Positions 16,610-23,307 of a DNA stretch of 37,030 nucleotides are shown piece after piece (positions within the stretch are counted from its first letter, which is position 1; each line of letters opens with the position of its first letter). Position numbers and translations under genes: made by a program. Below the pieces are notes generated by a model that saw only the letters and a list, made by a program, of their open reading frames with translations, searched no databases and was not told where the DNA came from. Origin of the DNA: Luteitalea sp. Its GTDB lineage: Bacteria > Acidobacteriota > Vicinamibacteria > Vicinamibacterales > Vicinamibacteraceae. Location: assembly GCA_009377495.1 (NCBI GenBank), contig WHTZ01000064.1, forward strand, positions 1-37,030, written 5' to 3'.

Positions 16610-16795
16610 CGCTGGTCGGTGACGGCGCGCCTGGGACTCGGGCGCAGCGGCGCGGCCGAAGGCTGTCGCGCGAGCGGCGGGACTGGGGTGAACCGCGCGA
16701 ATGCAAAGAGCGTGGTGACCCGAACCTTGACACTCACGCGCACGCAGGGCGACCTTGACATAGGCTGCGATTAGAACCGCAATGTGATAGTAATT
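16610..16795. other. Spacer and PadR upstream region
   Basis: No gene is seen. Two ACCTTGACA words stand 28 bp apart (TTGACA at 16727-16732 and 16755-16760). The second reads TTGACATAG and shares the exact octamer TGACATAG with the palindromic operator in front of the ADOP permease at 32.3 kb. No -10 with good spacing follows, so I do not call a promoter. Confidence 0.4.
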
Positions 16796-17106
16796 ATGCT
16801 CGGGGAGTTCGAGTACCTGATGCTCACCGCGGCTGCACGCTTGGGCGAAGACGCCTATGGCGTTGCGATCCGGCAGGAGATCGAGGACGCCACTAGGCGC
16901 CGTTGCTCCATCGGAGCGCTCTATACGACCTTAGATCGTTTGGAGGCGAAGGGCTTCATCAAGACACGGATGGGGAATCCTACGCCGCAGCGGGGGGGCG
17001 TCCCAAGCGAATGGTGCGCGTGACCGCGAAGGGTATTCAGGCAGCAGCCGATTTCTATGGCGCCGTGATGCGAGTGAGCCGCGGTGTGGCATGGGCGACG
17101 AAGTGA
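16796..17106 (+). pseudogene. PadR-family regulator, frameshifted in a G run
   Basis: From the ATG at 16796 the chain reads MLGEFEYLMLTAAARLGEDA and YGVAIRQEIEDATRRRCSIG, then ALYTTLDRLEAKGFIKTRMG, a normal PadR winged helix. At the seven-G run 16992-16998 the frame is lost and stops at 17023. One extra G would restore QRGGRPKRMVRVTAKGIQAA and ADFYGAVMRVSRGV to a TGA at 17104-17106, which overlaps the next gene as GTGA. So an intact ~100-residue regulator is one base away: a real frameshift, slippage-prone phase variation, or an assembly error. The next gene is of the kind normally found beside PadR in ADOP loci. Confidence 0.85.
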
Positions 17107-17990
17107 GTCGCGGTCCGGCGATGCGCCGAGTCAGCTGGTGGTCCGTGGACATGGTGTCCCGACTGCTGGAGGCCGACGAACGGGACGCCGTGCGCGGCGA
17201 TTTGACGGAGTCAGGCGCGAGTGGCGAAAGGGCGCTTCGCGATGTGCTGGGGCTGGTCATGCGGCGGCAGGCCGTGGTGATCGTACACCCTGGCAACTAT
17301 CGCCCCCTGACGGCGTTCGACGCGAATACCGGTGACGTCAAGTGGACCGCTGGCGGCGACGGGTTCTTCGCGTCGCCAATCGTTGTCACGCTCGGCGGAA
17401 CCCGCCAAGTTGTGTCTGTGACTCAGAAGAACGTCATTGGTGTTTCGGTAGCCGACGGCGGTCTGCTATGGGAGTATCCGTGGCCCGGCGGCGTCGGCGG
17501 GACCATGCCAGTTCTGTACGAAGAGACGATCATCGTGAGCGGTCTAAACGTGGGCGTGACCGCCTTCAGGCCAGCGAGGCGCGATGGCAAGTGGGTGGCA
17601 GAGACAGTTTGGCAAACGAAGGACGTCTCGATGTACTTGAGCAACCCGGTCGTGATCGGCGGCGCGTTATTCGGCTTATCGCACCGCGCCAGCGGGCAGT
17701 TCTTCGCGCTCGATGCTCGGACCGGCAAGACCCTCTGGCTTGGCCAGCCACGCGAAGCGACGAACACCGCGGTCGTGAAGGCGGGCGACCTCCTCTTCCT
17801 CTTGAACGACGATGCCGAGTTGATCGTGGCCAAGAGCGGCCGGACTGGATTCCAACCACTGAGGCGGTACAGGGTCGCAGACAGTGCGACCTGGGCTCAG
17901 CCGGCCATCTCAGGCAATCGCCTGTTCATCAAAGACGTGTCGTCGCTAGCGTTGTGGGCACTGAACCAGCCAAGGGACTCTGCCCCTTGA
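17103..17990 (+). CDS. Chimeric ORF: ADOP-locus prefix protein fused to half a PQQ-type propeller
   Basis: The frame is intact but composite. Residues to about 55 (MRRVSWWSVDMVSRLLEADE, RDAVRGDLTE, ALRDVLGLVMRRQ) match the N-terminus of the small membrane protein that accompanies PadR in acidobacterial ADOP loci. That protein should continue into membrane helices. Instead, near 17270 the chain switches to HPGNYRPLTAFDANTGDVKW and onward, the C-terminal ~235 residues of an exported PQQ-type beta-propeller (repeats FDANTGDVKW, VSVADGGLLWEYPW, LDARTGKTLW). The propeller half has lost its signal peptide and first blades, so function is unlikely. The GTG start overlaps the PadR stop (GTGA); ATGs at 17091 and 17121 are alternatives. 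The stop codon lies inside a palindromic repeat element. Confidence 0.75.
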   Translation: MSRGPAMRRVSWWSVDMVSRLLEADERDAVRGDLTESGASGERALRDVLGLVMRRQAVVIVHPGNYRPLTAFDANTGDVKWTAGGDGFFASPIVVTLGGTRQVVSVTQKNVIGVSVADGGLLWEYPWPGGVGGTMPVLYEETIIVSGLNVGVTAFRPARRDGKWVAETVWQTKDVSMYLSNPVVIGGALFGLSHRASGQFFALDARTGKTLWLGQPREATNTAVVKAGDLLFLLNDDAELIVAKSGRTGFQPLRRYRVADSATWAQPAISGNRLFIKDVSSLALWALNQPRDSAP

Positions 17991-18040
17991 TATCCCCGCC
18001 GCTCACGCGGATACACCGTGGGGCAGAGCCCCTCGGCTGG
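17966..18040. repeat. Large palindromic element over the end of the propeller ORF
   Basis: Arms of 21 bases, 17966-17986 and 18020-18040, are complementary at 19 of 21 positions (CCAGCCAAGGGACTCTGCCCC against GGGGCAGAGCCCCTCGGCTGG), around a 33-base loop with its own small stem. Pairing continues outward (GCACTG before the left arm, CAGTGC after the right) across a 3-base bulge. The left arm supplies the last codons of the chimeric ORF and the TGA follows it. It looks like an inserted REP- or MITE-like hairpin. There is no T-run, so an intrinsic terminator is not supported. Confidence 0.7.
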
Positions 18041-18057
18041 TTAGGCAGTGCTTACTG

Positions 18058-18174
18058 GGCGCGCTCCGCGCGCCTCGCCCGTTATGCGGCTCGGGTCGCA
18101 TCCTCCTGGGCATTGCCATCGGCACAGCAGCCACAAACGAGTACAAAGCTCTCGTAACGAGCCGCATAACGGGC
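18058..18174. repeat. Second hairpin cluster: GGCGCGC stem and 17-bp inverted repeat
   Basis: A perfect 7-bp stem GGCGCGC-TCC-GCGCGCC is at 18058-18074. It is followed at once by a perfect 17-bp inverted repeat, GCCCGTTATGCGGCTCG (18077-18093) and its reverse complement (18158-18174), around 64 bases. The right arm overlaps a small dyad CTCGT-A-ACGAG (18151-18161). It stands next to the palindromic element at 17966, so the two may form one composite inserted unit. Confidence 0.65.
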
Positions 18175-18315
18175 TAAAACACCGAACCATGTCGCGCTTC
18201 GTGGCGGCGTATGCCCCGGCGCGCCGCAGCACGCCGCGGTCATCGAAGTGGACTGTTCCCCCTTCGTCCTGTTCCCCCTTTACGACGCGGTGTAATTAGT
18301 GCAAGCTGAGCGGCC
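18175..18315. other. Intergenic with tandem 12-mer
   Basis: No gene is seen. The 12-mer CTGTTCCCCCTT occurs twice with a 16-bp period (18253-18264 and 18269-18280), upstream of the YciI-like gene. A C-rich strand of this kind may be a remnant of short dispersed repeats. Confidence 0.4.
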
Positions 18316-18609
18316 ATGTTCGTCATCGAGCTCACCTACAAGGCCGACCTCGTCGAGGTTGACGCGCACATGGCCGCGCACGTCATTTTCTTGAAGAAGT
18401 ACTACGCTTCCGGCAATTTCCTGGTCTCGGGTCGAAAGATACCGCGCGATGGCGGGATCATCCTAGCGGTCGGCCAGAGTCGACGGCACATCGAAGCCAT
18501 CGTCGAGGAAGATCCGTTCTACGAGCACGGCCTTGCCGACTTTCGGATCATCGAGTTCCGAGCCAGCCAACGTGCGGACGACATTCAGACGCGGATCGGG
18601 AGCTACTGA
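18316..18609 (+). CDS. YciI-family protein
   Basis: A 97-residue YciI-like protein with a ferredoxin-like alpha+beta barrel. The family signature is present: MFVIELTYKADLVEVDAHMA as first strand and helix, AHVIFLKKYYASGNFLVSGR with the conserved His and the G-x-x-x-x-S-G turn, DGGIILAVGQ, and a C-terminal EDPFYEHGLADFRIIEF, the usual DPF..GL...I.EF ending. YciI proteins are small cytoplasmic, often dimeric proteins; a few act as dehalogenase-like or lactonase-like enzymes, most have no known role. The length is normal. It is an intact gene between two tracts of broken ones. Confidence 0.88.
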   Translation: MFVIELTYKADLVEVDAHMAAHVIFLKKYYASGNFLVSGRKIPRDGGIILAVGQSRRHIEAIVEEDPFYEHGLADFRIIEFRASQRADDIQTRIGSY

Positions 18610-18661
18610 TCAACAAGACCGAGCAGGCCAGGAGGCTCGGGCTCTCTCGCGTGCGACAGGG

Positions 18662-18846
18662 TTATCGCGCGAGATGGATGATGATACCTGCGTAGTTGTC
18701 TGCCCAAAAACGAGCAGCTCTTGCAGCCTTCGCTCCGGGTGGGGTCGAACATGAAGTGATACACGAGCAGATGGCTCCTGCCCTCGAAGAGGCCCGCAAG
18801 GCTTTGCTTTCCGCCTCGGCGCGTCGAACAGGTACTCCTTCATCCG
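18662..18846 (-). pseudogene. DUF899 (thioredoxin-like) gene fragment with frameshifts
   Basis: On the minus strand three frames must be joined to recover DUF899 wording: KEYLFDAP (about 18840), then GLFEGRSHLLVYHFMFDPTR and SEGCKSCSF (from 18794), then FWADNYAGIIIHLAR ending at a TAA (18662-18664). The typical family run is ..KEYVFDG...L.DLF.GRSQLIVYHFMF......GC.SCSFWADNF..I..HL. The second shift is at a T5-G3 run. Both the N-terminal helix region and the C-terminal half are absent. It begins just after the SRPBCC stop codon, so it was likely third in the ArsR-SRPBCC operon; ArsR/SRPBCC/DUF899 neighbours are common. Confidence 0.75.
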
Positions 18847-18861
18847 GCGAGGCCTCCGTCT

Positions 18862-19320
18862 TTACGTGCGCGCGGCGGTTTCCGCGCTCCTGCGAACCCG
18901 CTCGAGCAGAAGTGTCCAACCACTCGCGAGACCGGTCCGATGATCGTGTGGAATCAGCCCCATCGCGCTGTGCTTGAAGGTGATGAGCGTTGCACCGTCC
19001 ACGGGGGTCAAGCGGTACTGAATGTTCGAGACCACGGCGTACGACATGAACAGCGGTCCCGTGATCTCGAGCAGCGTAGGCCGCTTGATGGCCTGGACAT
19101 GTCCCCATAGGTGTCCGTTGTCTTGGCCCAGGTCGCGCAGCCAACGTCCTCCCGGTCTCGCCTCAATCTTCATGGGCATCGGGGCACCGTTTTTCGCCAC
19201 GTTGTGTGGTCCCATCTCCTCGAGAAGCGCGGCGAATGTCGCCTCGAGCGGAGCGTTGACTTGGACCTCTTGAGTGACGCTCAACGTCAGTTCGTCAATA
19301 GTCGATGTGGTCGGGGCCAT
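18862..19320 (-). CDS. SRPBCC (AHSA1/START-like) family protein
   Basis: A 152-residue helix-grip protein. The AHSA1-type N-terminus is LSVTQEVQVNAPLEATFAAL, followed by KIEARPGGRWLRDLG, GHVQAIKRPTLLEITGPLFM, RLTPVDGATLITFKHSAMG, and a final long helix (GWTLLLERVR). The hydrophobic cavity of this fold binds lipids or small aromatic compounds; no catalytic role can be assigned. A perfect AAGGAGG Shine-Dalgarno lies 5 bp before the ATG. It is 48 bp downstream of an ArsR regulator, the usual pairing for this subfamily, and will be on the same transcript. Confidence 0.88.
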   Translation of the reverse strand: MAPTTSTIDELTLSVTQEVQVNAPLEATFAALLEEMGPHNVAKNGAPMPMKIEARPGGRWLRDLGQDNGHLWGHVQAIKRPTLLEITGPLFMSYAVVSNIQYRLTPVDGATLITFKHSAMGLIPHDHRTGLASGWTLLLERVRRSAETAART

Positions 19321-19368
19321 ATATTCCTCCTTGGAATCCCGCGCGTTCCCATGCCGTAGCGAAAGCGC

Positions 19369-19746
19369 CTAGTGCTTGTGTTTCTCAGGCTTGTGTGGCC
19401 GATCCCCGCCTTCGCGCGCCGGACGATGGCTCGATTCGGCGCGTTCTTTAATCCGGCGAAGTTGCTGACCCCAGAAGCGCTCGAACGTGCCGGCCCATTC
19501 GTACAAGGGCCTGATGGCCGAGGCGTTCGTGCGATACAGGATCTGACGCCCGTCGCGTCTGGCCCGCACCAGACCGACGTCGCGGAGCACCCGTAGATGT
19601 TTCGAGACTGACGGCTGCGCCAATCCAAGAGCATTCACGAGATCGTTCACCGGGCGCTCGTCCCCGGCCAGGAAGTCGAGGATCGCCCGCCGCTGGTGTT
19701 CGGCGACAGCATTGAACACATCAGAGCTCGTCGCGGCACGGGGCAT
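19369..19746 (-). CDS. ArsR/SmtB-family transcriptional regulator
   Basis: A 125-residue winged-helix repressor: SSDVFNAVAEHQRRAILDFL, the recognition helix ALGLAQPSVSKHLRVLRDVG and the wing VRARRDGRQILYRTNASAIR, then YEWAGTFERFW typical of the SRPBCC-linked ArsR group. No Cys pair of the metal-binding ELxVCDL type is visible, so it is probably not a metal sensor. The C-terminal tail is basic and His-rich (HKPEKHKH). It likely represses its own operon through the dyad ATTCC-N6-GGAAT lying between its -35 and -10. The start codon is only 6 bases past the -10, so the mRNA is predicted to be leaderless. Confidence 0.92.
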   Translation of the reverse strand: MPRAATSSDVFNAVAEHQRRAILDFLAGDERPVNDLVNALGLAQPSVSKHLRVLRDVGLVRARRDGRQILYRTNASAIRPLYEWAGTFERFWGQQLRRIKERAESSHRPAREGGDRPHKPEKHKH

Positions 19747-19752
19747 GGTGTA

Positions 19753-19780
19753 ATCATATTCCTATATCGGAATCTGTCAA
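19753..19780 (-). promoter_or_regulatory. Promoter with embedded operator for the ArsR-SRPBCC operon
   Basis: Read on the minus strand: TTGACA (19780-19775), a 16-bp spacer, TATGAT (19758-19753), then TACACC and the ATG. The spacer and the edge of the -10 contain the dyad ATTCC-N6-GGAAT (19758-19773). A bound repressor would block the polymerase directly. The distance from the -10 to the ATG predicts a transcript starting at or within one or two bases of the start codon. Confidence 0.75.
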
Positions 19781-19949
19781 GCACTCTCACGTCCTTGGTC
19801 TGGACCGCGATCATGCCCGCGCCGGGCGTGTATCGGTTGGGCGCAAGCCGTGCGCTGGAGGAGGCAGGATTCGGTCTGAACGGCGAAGTCACCCCAGCAC
19901 AATGACCACCGACGGTGACCGTGCGGGTCACATACGGAGGACTCAGACG
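19781..19949. other. Intergenic between ArsR and amine oxidase genes
   Basis: About 170 bp without a recognised gene. A plus-strand frame ending at 19905 reads GVYRLGASRALEEAGFGLNG but matches nothing I know. No terminator-like hairpin with a T-run is seen for the five-gene unit that ends at 19950. Confidence 0.35.
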
Positions 19950-21362
19950 TTAGGCCTCGTTGATGGCATCAGCCACCCGATTGGCGGATCTCGTGGCCGC
20001 CTCCATCCCCCAATTCAGATTGTCCGCGTAGGCGCCGGCGAAGTAGATTCGCCCGACCGGCTCGATAACGTGCGGCCAGATTTTTCGAAGCTGCCCCGGG
20101 GCGTAAAGCGTCGTCTCACAGAGAGCGGCCCAGGGGTCCAGCGCCCAGTTGACGACGTAAGCCTGTTCGATGTCCTGTGATTTCCCAGGATAAAGTGCCC
20201 GAAAGGTCTTCAGCGCTTGCTGCGCCGAAACGACGCCGGGCGCTGCCCCTTCCAGCAAGCCCCTTCCCGTATCCACTTCCGCAGCCATTTGCCAGACCGT
20301 GGACAGGCCGGGCTGTCCGAATACCCGGTTCGGGCTCAACTCGTCTCTTTCCCAGAAGCGGCTCCGGGACTGGAAGATGACACGAGTGTTGGAATAGTAG
20401 GGAACGTGCCGGATGGCGTAGCTCTTCCCCTCCGGCCACTCAGGTGTGACCGAGATCTTTCGGAGCATCGAGAGATTGATGCAGGCCACCGCATAGTCCG
20501 CTTCCAACTGTTTCGTCCGGCCGAAGCCGTTGTATGTAATCGTTACCCCTGTGTTGCCGTGCTCGATCGCGCTCACGGGACAGCCCAGCAACAGATTGTC
20601 GCCCAGCCTTTCGGCGAAGCTGTCGGTCATCCGCTGATTGCCGCCAGTGATGCGAAAGACCTCTTGCGGGAAGAGCGCAACGCCGCGAAGTGCAAGTATG
20701 GCCGCGTGCCACAAGACGTGAAGCGCGGAGCTGGACCCGCCCAAGTGACGTATTCCGACCGCTGACGCTCCATCCCTTTCGAGGAGCTCGGTAATGGAAA
20801 TGTTGTCCAGCTCGTCGAGCCCGGCTTCGAACGGGCGATACTCGTCCGTGAAACGGTCCAGATACGGCCGATAGTAGAGCAGCCCCAGCTCCGACCAGGG
20901 ATGGTCTGCAAGATATTTGCGTTCCCGCTGATTGAAACCCAGCCGCTCCAGAATGCGAGCATCGCGCAACATTTCTTCCGCATACCACCGGCCGTCGATG
21001 TAACGGGAAGTATGGTCACGTTGGGCGCAGTGCGAAACGGGCAGATTGAACTCCTGGACGTAGCCCCAGAACCGCTCGTATCCAGGCCGCGTGAAATGCT
21101 CCGCGCCACCGTCTGCATATAACCCGGCGGCTAGCGGATCACGAATGGTGCGAACGTGACCTCCGGGCCGCCCGCTCGCTTCCAGGACGGTTACGTCATG
21201 ACCGCGCTTCAGCAGCTCGTAGCCCGTGCAAAGGCCGCTGATGCCTCCCCCAATGATGACAACCCGTTTTGGTCTGCGGGTCTGCAACGACGCCGCTGGG
21301 CCGGCGACCAGAGGGGCAGCCATGATCTCTCCGGTTAATCGGAGGAGCTCCCGGCGATTCAT
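19950..21362 (-). CDS. Exported FAD-dependent amine oxidase-like protein
   Basis: A 470-residue flavin amine oxidase/NAD(P)-binding Rossmann protein. The N-terminus MNRRELLRLTGEIMAAPLVA has twin Arg followed by a hydrophobic stretch, suggesting Tat export with FAD already bound. The dinucleotide site VVIIGGGISGLCTGYELLKR is at about 33-52, with the adenosine-binding acidic end VTVLEA and the GGH (R/H)VRT follow-up. The C-terminus has the FAD-contacting motif GRIYFAGAYADNLNWGMEAA. The family oxidises amines, desaturates carotenoids or oxidises protoporphyrinogen; this member cannot be placed more precisely. It is the last gene of the five-gene unit, overlapping the propeller gene by ATGA. Confidence 0.88.
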   Translation of the reverse strand: MNRRELLRLTGEIMAAPLVAGPAASLQTRRPKRVVIIGGGISGLCTGYELLKRGHDVTVLEASGRPGGHVRTIRDPLAAGLYADGGAEHFTRPGYERFWGYVQEFNLPVSHCAQRDHTSRYIDGRWYAEEMLRDARILERLGFNQRERKYLADHPWSELGLLYYRPYLDRFTDEYRPFEAGLDELDNISITELLERDGASAVGIRHLGGSSSALHVLWHAAILALRGVALFPQEVFRITGGNQRMTDSFAERLGDNLLLGCPVSAIEHGNTGVTITYNGFGRTKQLEADYAVACINLSMLRKISVTPEWPEGKSYAIRHVPYYSNTRVIFQSRSRFWERDELSPNRVFGQPGLSTVWQMAAEVDTGRGLLEGAAPGVVSAQQALKTFRALYPGKSQDIEQAYVVNWALDPWAALCETTLYAPGQLRKIWPHVIEPVGRIYFAGAYADNLNWGMEAATRSANRVADAINEA

Positions 21363-23212
21363 CGAGCCTCCAGGCCCTTGTGGTCGGCTATTCCACGCGC
21401 CTGATCGATCACGACCAGGCTATCGACCCTCGGCCCTGGGTACGTCTCGGTAGGACCGTTCGCCCAGCGCACCTCGATACGCGAGATCTTGGTGGCCGAG
21501 CCGAGACCGAAGTGCACCCGCAGGTCGGACTGCGACAGGTAGCTGCGCCCGCTCGCGACTTCACCACGGAGCCGGCGTTCGGCCGCGGTCACGAACACCA
21601 CCGAGCCGATGGCGTCCCTCGGACACTGCTTCTCTGGGTCGCCGCGGAGCTCCACCGTGAGCCAGTGACCGCGACCATCACCCTGGTTCCGCGCGACGAG
21701 CGGCGGGCCGTCGAGCGTGTTGACCGCAATGTCGACGCCGCCGTCGTTGTCGAAGTCGCCAACGGCGGACCCGCGAGCCGCCCGCGGCTCGATGAGCGCT
21801 GGCCCGGCAGCCGATCCGATCTCCTCGAGCCTCTTGCCATCGAGGTTGCGATAGAGCAAGGCGCGCTGCGTATACGAGTTGTTCCACTCCATGGAGTCCG
21901 CCGCCGGATACACGTGTCCGTTCATCGCCAGGAGATCGAGCCAGCCGTCGTTGTCGTAGTCGACAAAGTGCGTGCCCCAGCCGAGGAAGGGAATCGACGC
22001 CGCCGCAACGCCGAATCTGGCGCTTGCCTCCGTGAAGCTTCCGTCGCCGTGATTGCGGTAGAGCGCGTTGAAGTCGTCCGAAAAGTTCGTGATGTGAATG
22101 TCGTCGTGACCATCGTTGTCGACGTCGCCGATGGCGACGCCCATGTGCGCCTGCGACCGGCCGTCGCCGTCGAGCGCCGCACCGGACGCGTAGCTCACAT
22201 CCTCGAAGCGTCCCGTGCCGAGATTGCGAAAGAGATGGTTCGGACCGGAGTCGTTGGCGACCAGCACATCGAGCTGCGCGTCATTGTCCATGTCGAACCA
22301 GGCGACGCCCAATCCGTAGCGTGAGGGATCGGCCCACACGCCCGCCTCACGCGTGACATCGGTGAACGTGCGGTCGCCGTTGTTGCGGAAGAGATAGTCG
22401 CGTGCACCCTTCAGCCCGCGCGGGCCGCACATTACCGGTACACCCCGGTACGTGCAGACGGCAGCGTGTGCCGAGTACGAGGCGCCCATACCGACTGCGC
22501 CGCCCTGGGAGGTCGCGGCAGTAGCTGCCGTGGACGCCTGCCTCATGCCCCCTACCGTGCTGCGCTCAGGCGCAGGGGGAAGCGCCGCGATGTCCAGGTC
22601 CACATAACCAGCAACATACAGATCGAGCCACCCATCGGCGTTGTAGTCGCCGAACGCGCATCCCGTCGACCAGCCGTCCACGCCGACGTTCGCGTCCAGT
22701 GCCACGTCGACGAAGCGCATCCCGCCGGTGCCGCGGTACAACCGGTTCGGCCCGACGTTCGTGACGTAGAAGTCCACCGCGCCGTCGTTGTCGAAGTCTC
22801 CCGCGCAGACACCTTGTCCCCAACGCTCGTTGGCGACACGGGCCTCGTCGGTTACGTCGAGGAACGTGCCGTCGCCGTTGTTGCGGAAGAGCGCTGCCTT
22901 CGGCGCACCCACACCCTTACGCATCCGGTCGAGCGACGAGCCGTTGACGAAGTAGAGATCCAAGAAGCCGTCACGATCGAAGTCGACCATCGCCACGCCC
23001 GAGCCCGTGGTCTCGATAATGTAGTCCTTCTCGGCGCTACCGGACATGTGACGAAACCCGGAGAGCCCGGCGTCATCCGTGACGTCGACATAGCGCACGT
23101 CGGGCGCGGCGTGCGCAGACGAAGGAGGAGCGTCCTTGGTCGGCGGCATATCTTGAGCTGCCAGACCGGCCAGCGTGAAGAGGGTCGCTAGAGCCGTTGT
23201 CAACCGACACAT
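21359..23212 (-). CDS. CRTAC1-type FG-GAP/VCBS propeller with ASPIC/UnbV domain
   Basis: A 617-residue exported protein. A signal peptide (MCRLTTALATLFTLAGLAA) is followed by at least seven calcium-binding FG-GAP loops: DFDRDGFLD, DFDNDGAVD, DYNADGWLD, DMDNDAQLD, DVDNDGHDD, DYDNDGWLD and DFDNDGGVD, each before FRN(N/L)GDG-type strands. The last ~100 residues form the ASPIC/UnbV domain (SYLSQSDLRVHFGLGSATKI then SRIEVRWANGPTETYP). The architecture is that of integrin-alpha-like seven-bladed propellers found with TPR proteins and TonB-dependent receptors. Its task is unknown; binding a polysaccharide or surface protein in the periplasm or outside is likely. It sits 90 bp after the TPR gene, the gap being filled by a palindromic repeat. 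Confidence 0.92.
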   Translation of the reverse strand: MCRLTTALATLFTLAGLAAQDMPPTKDAPPSSAHAAPDVRYVDVTDDAGLSGFRHMSGSAEKDYIIETTGSGVAMVDFDRDGFLDLYFVNGSSLDRMRKGVGAPKAALFRNNGDGTFLDVTDEARVANERWGQGVCAGDFDNDGAVDFYVTNVGPNRLYRGTGGMRFVDVALDANVGVDGWSTGCAFGDYNADGWLDLYVAGYVDLDIAALPPAPERSTVGGMRQASTAATAATSQGGAVGMGASYSAHAAVCTYRGVPVMCGPRGLKGARDYLFRNNGDRTFTDVTREAGVWADPSRYGLGVAWFDMDNDAQLDVLVANDSGPNHLFRNLGTGRFEDVSYASGAALDGDGRSQAHMGVAIGDVDNDGHDDIHITNFSDDFNALYRNHGDGSFTEASARFGVAAASIPFLGWGTHFVDYDNDGWLDLLAMNGHVYPAADSMEWNNSYTQRALLYRNLDGKRLEEIGSAAGPALIEPRAARGSAVGDFDNDGGVDIAVNTLDGPPLVARNQGDGRGHWLTVELRGDPEKQCPRDAIGSVVFVTAAERRLRGEVASGRSYLSQSDLRVHFGLGSATKISRIEVRWANGPTETYPGPRVDSLVVIDQARGIADHKGLEAR

Positions 23213-23251
23213 GAGCGTACGCTAAAGTGGTGGCTCAGTTTACGTAACGTA

Positions 23252-23307
23252 CGTAGCGCGCGGCCTTCAGGCCGCGCGTCGAGGCGTCTGAAAGGCCCCT
23301 CGCTACG
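23252..23307. repeat. Nested palindromic repeat between TPR and propeller genes
   Basis: An inner perfect hairpin CGCGCGGCC-TTCA-GGCCGCGCG (23257-23278) lies within outer complementary ends CGTAGCG (23252-23258) and CGCTACG (23301-23307). The outer ends and the CCCCTCGCTACG tail match the hairpin at 25863-25894. The right end overlaps the TPR stop codon. Confidence 0.7.

Noticed and set aside
16727..16784. Promoter for the PadR gene based on TTGACA at 16727 or 16755
   Set aside because: No acceptable -10 hexamer occurs 16-18 bp after either box. Only the shared TGACATAG half-site is worth keeping.
17962..18046. Possible integron attC site (GTTAGGC at 18040-18046, palindromic arms, at the end of an ORF)
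   Set aside because: The left partner reads ACTGAAC, which breaks the RYYYAAC rule; the arms pair without the extrahelical bases and L/R box spacing of attC; and no integrase or cassette array is present. A REP- or MITE-like palindrome fits better.
19696..19905. Plus-strand 69-aa frame with GVYRLGASRALEEAGFGLNG
   Set aside because: It begins inside the ArsR gene in antisense and crosses its promoter; no homology or translation signals.
19949..19955. Second GTTAGGC word, attC-like
   Set aside because: It is simply the end of the amine oxidase gene (GCC-TAA on the minus strand), with no palindromic partner.
23257..23278. Hairpin as intrinsic terminator between TPR and propeller genes
   Set aside because: No T-run follows on either strand, and the flanking genes appear to be in one unit.
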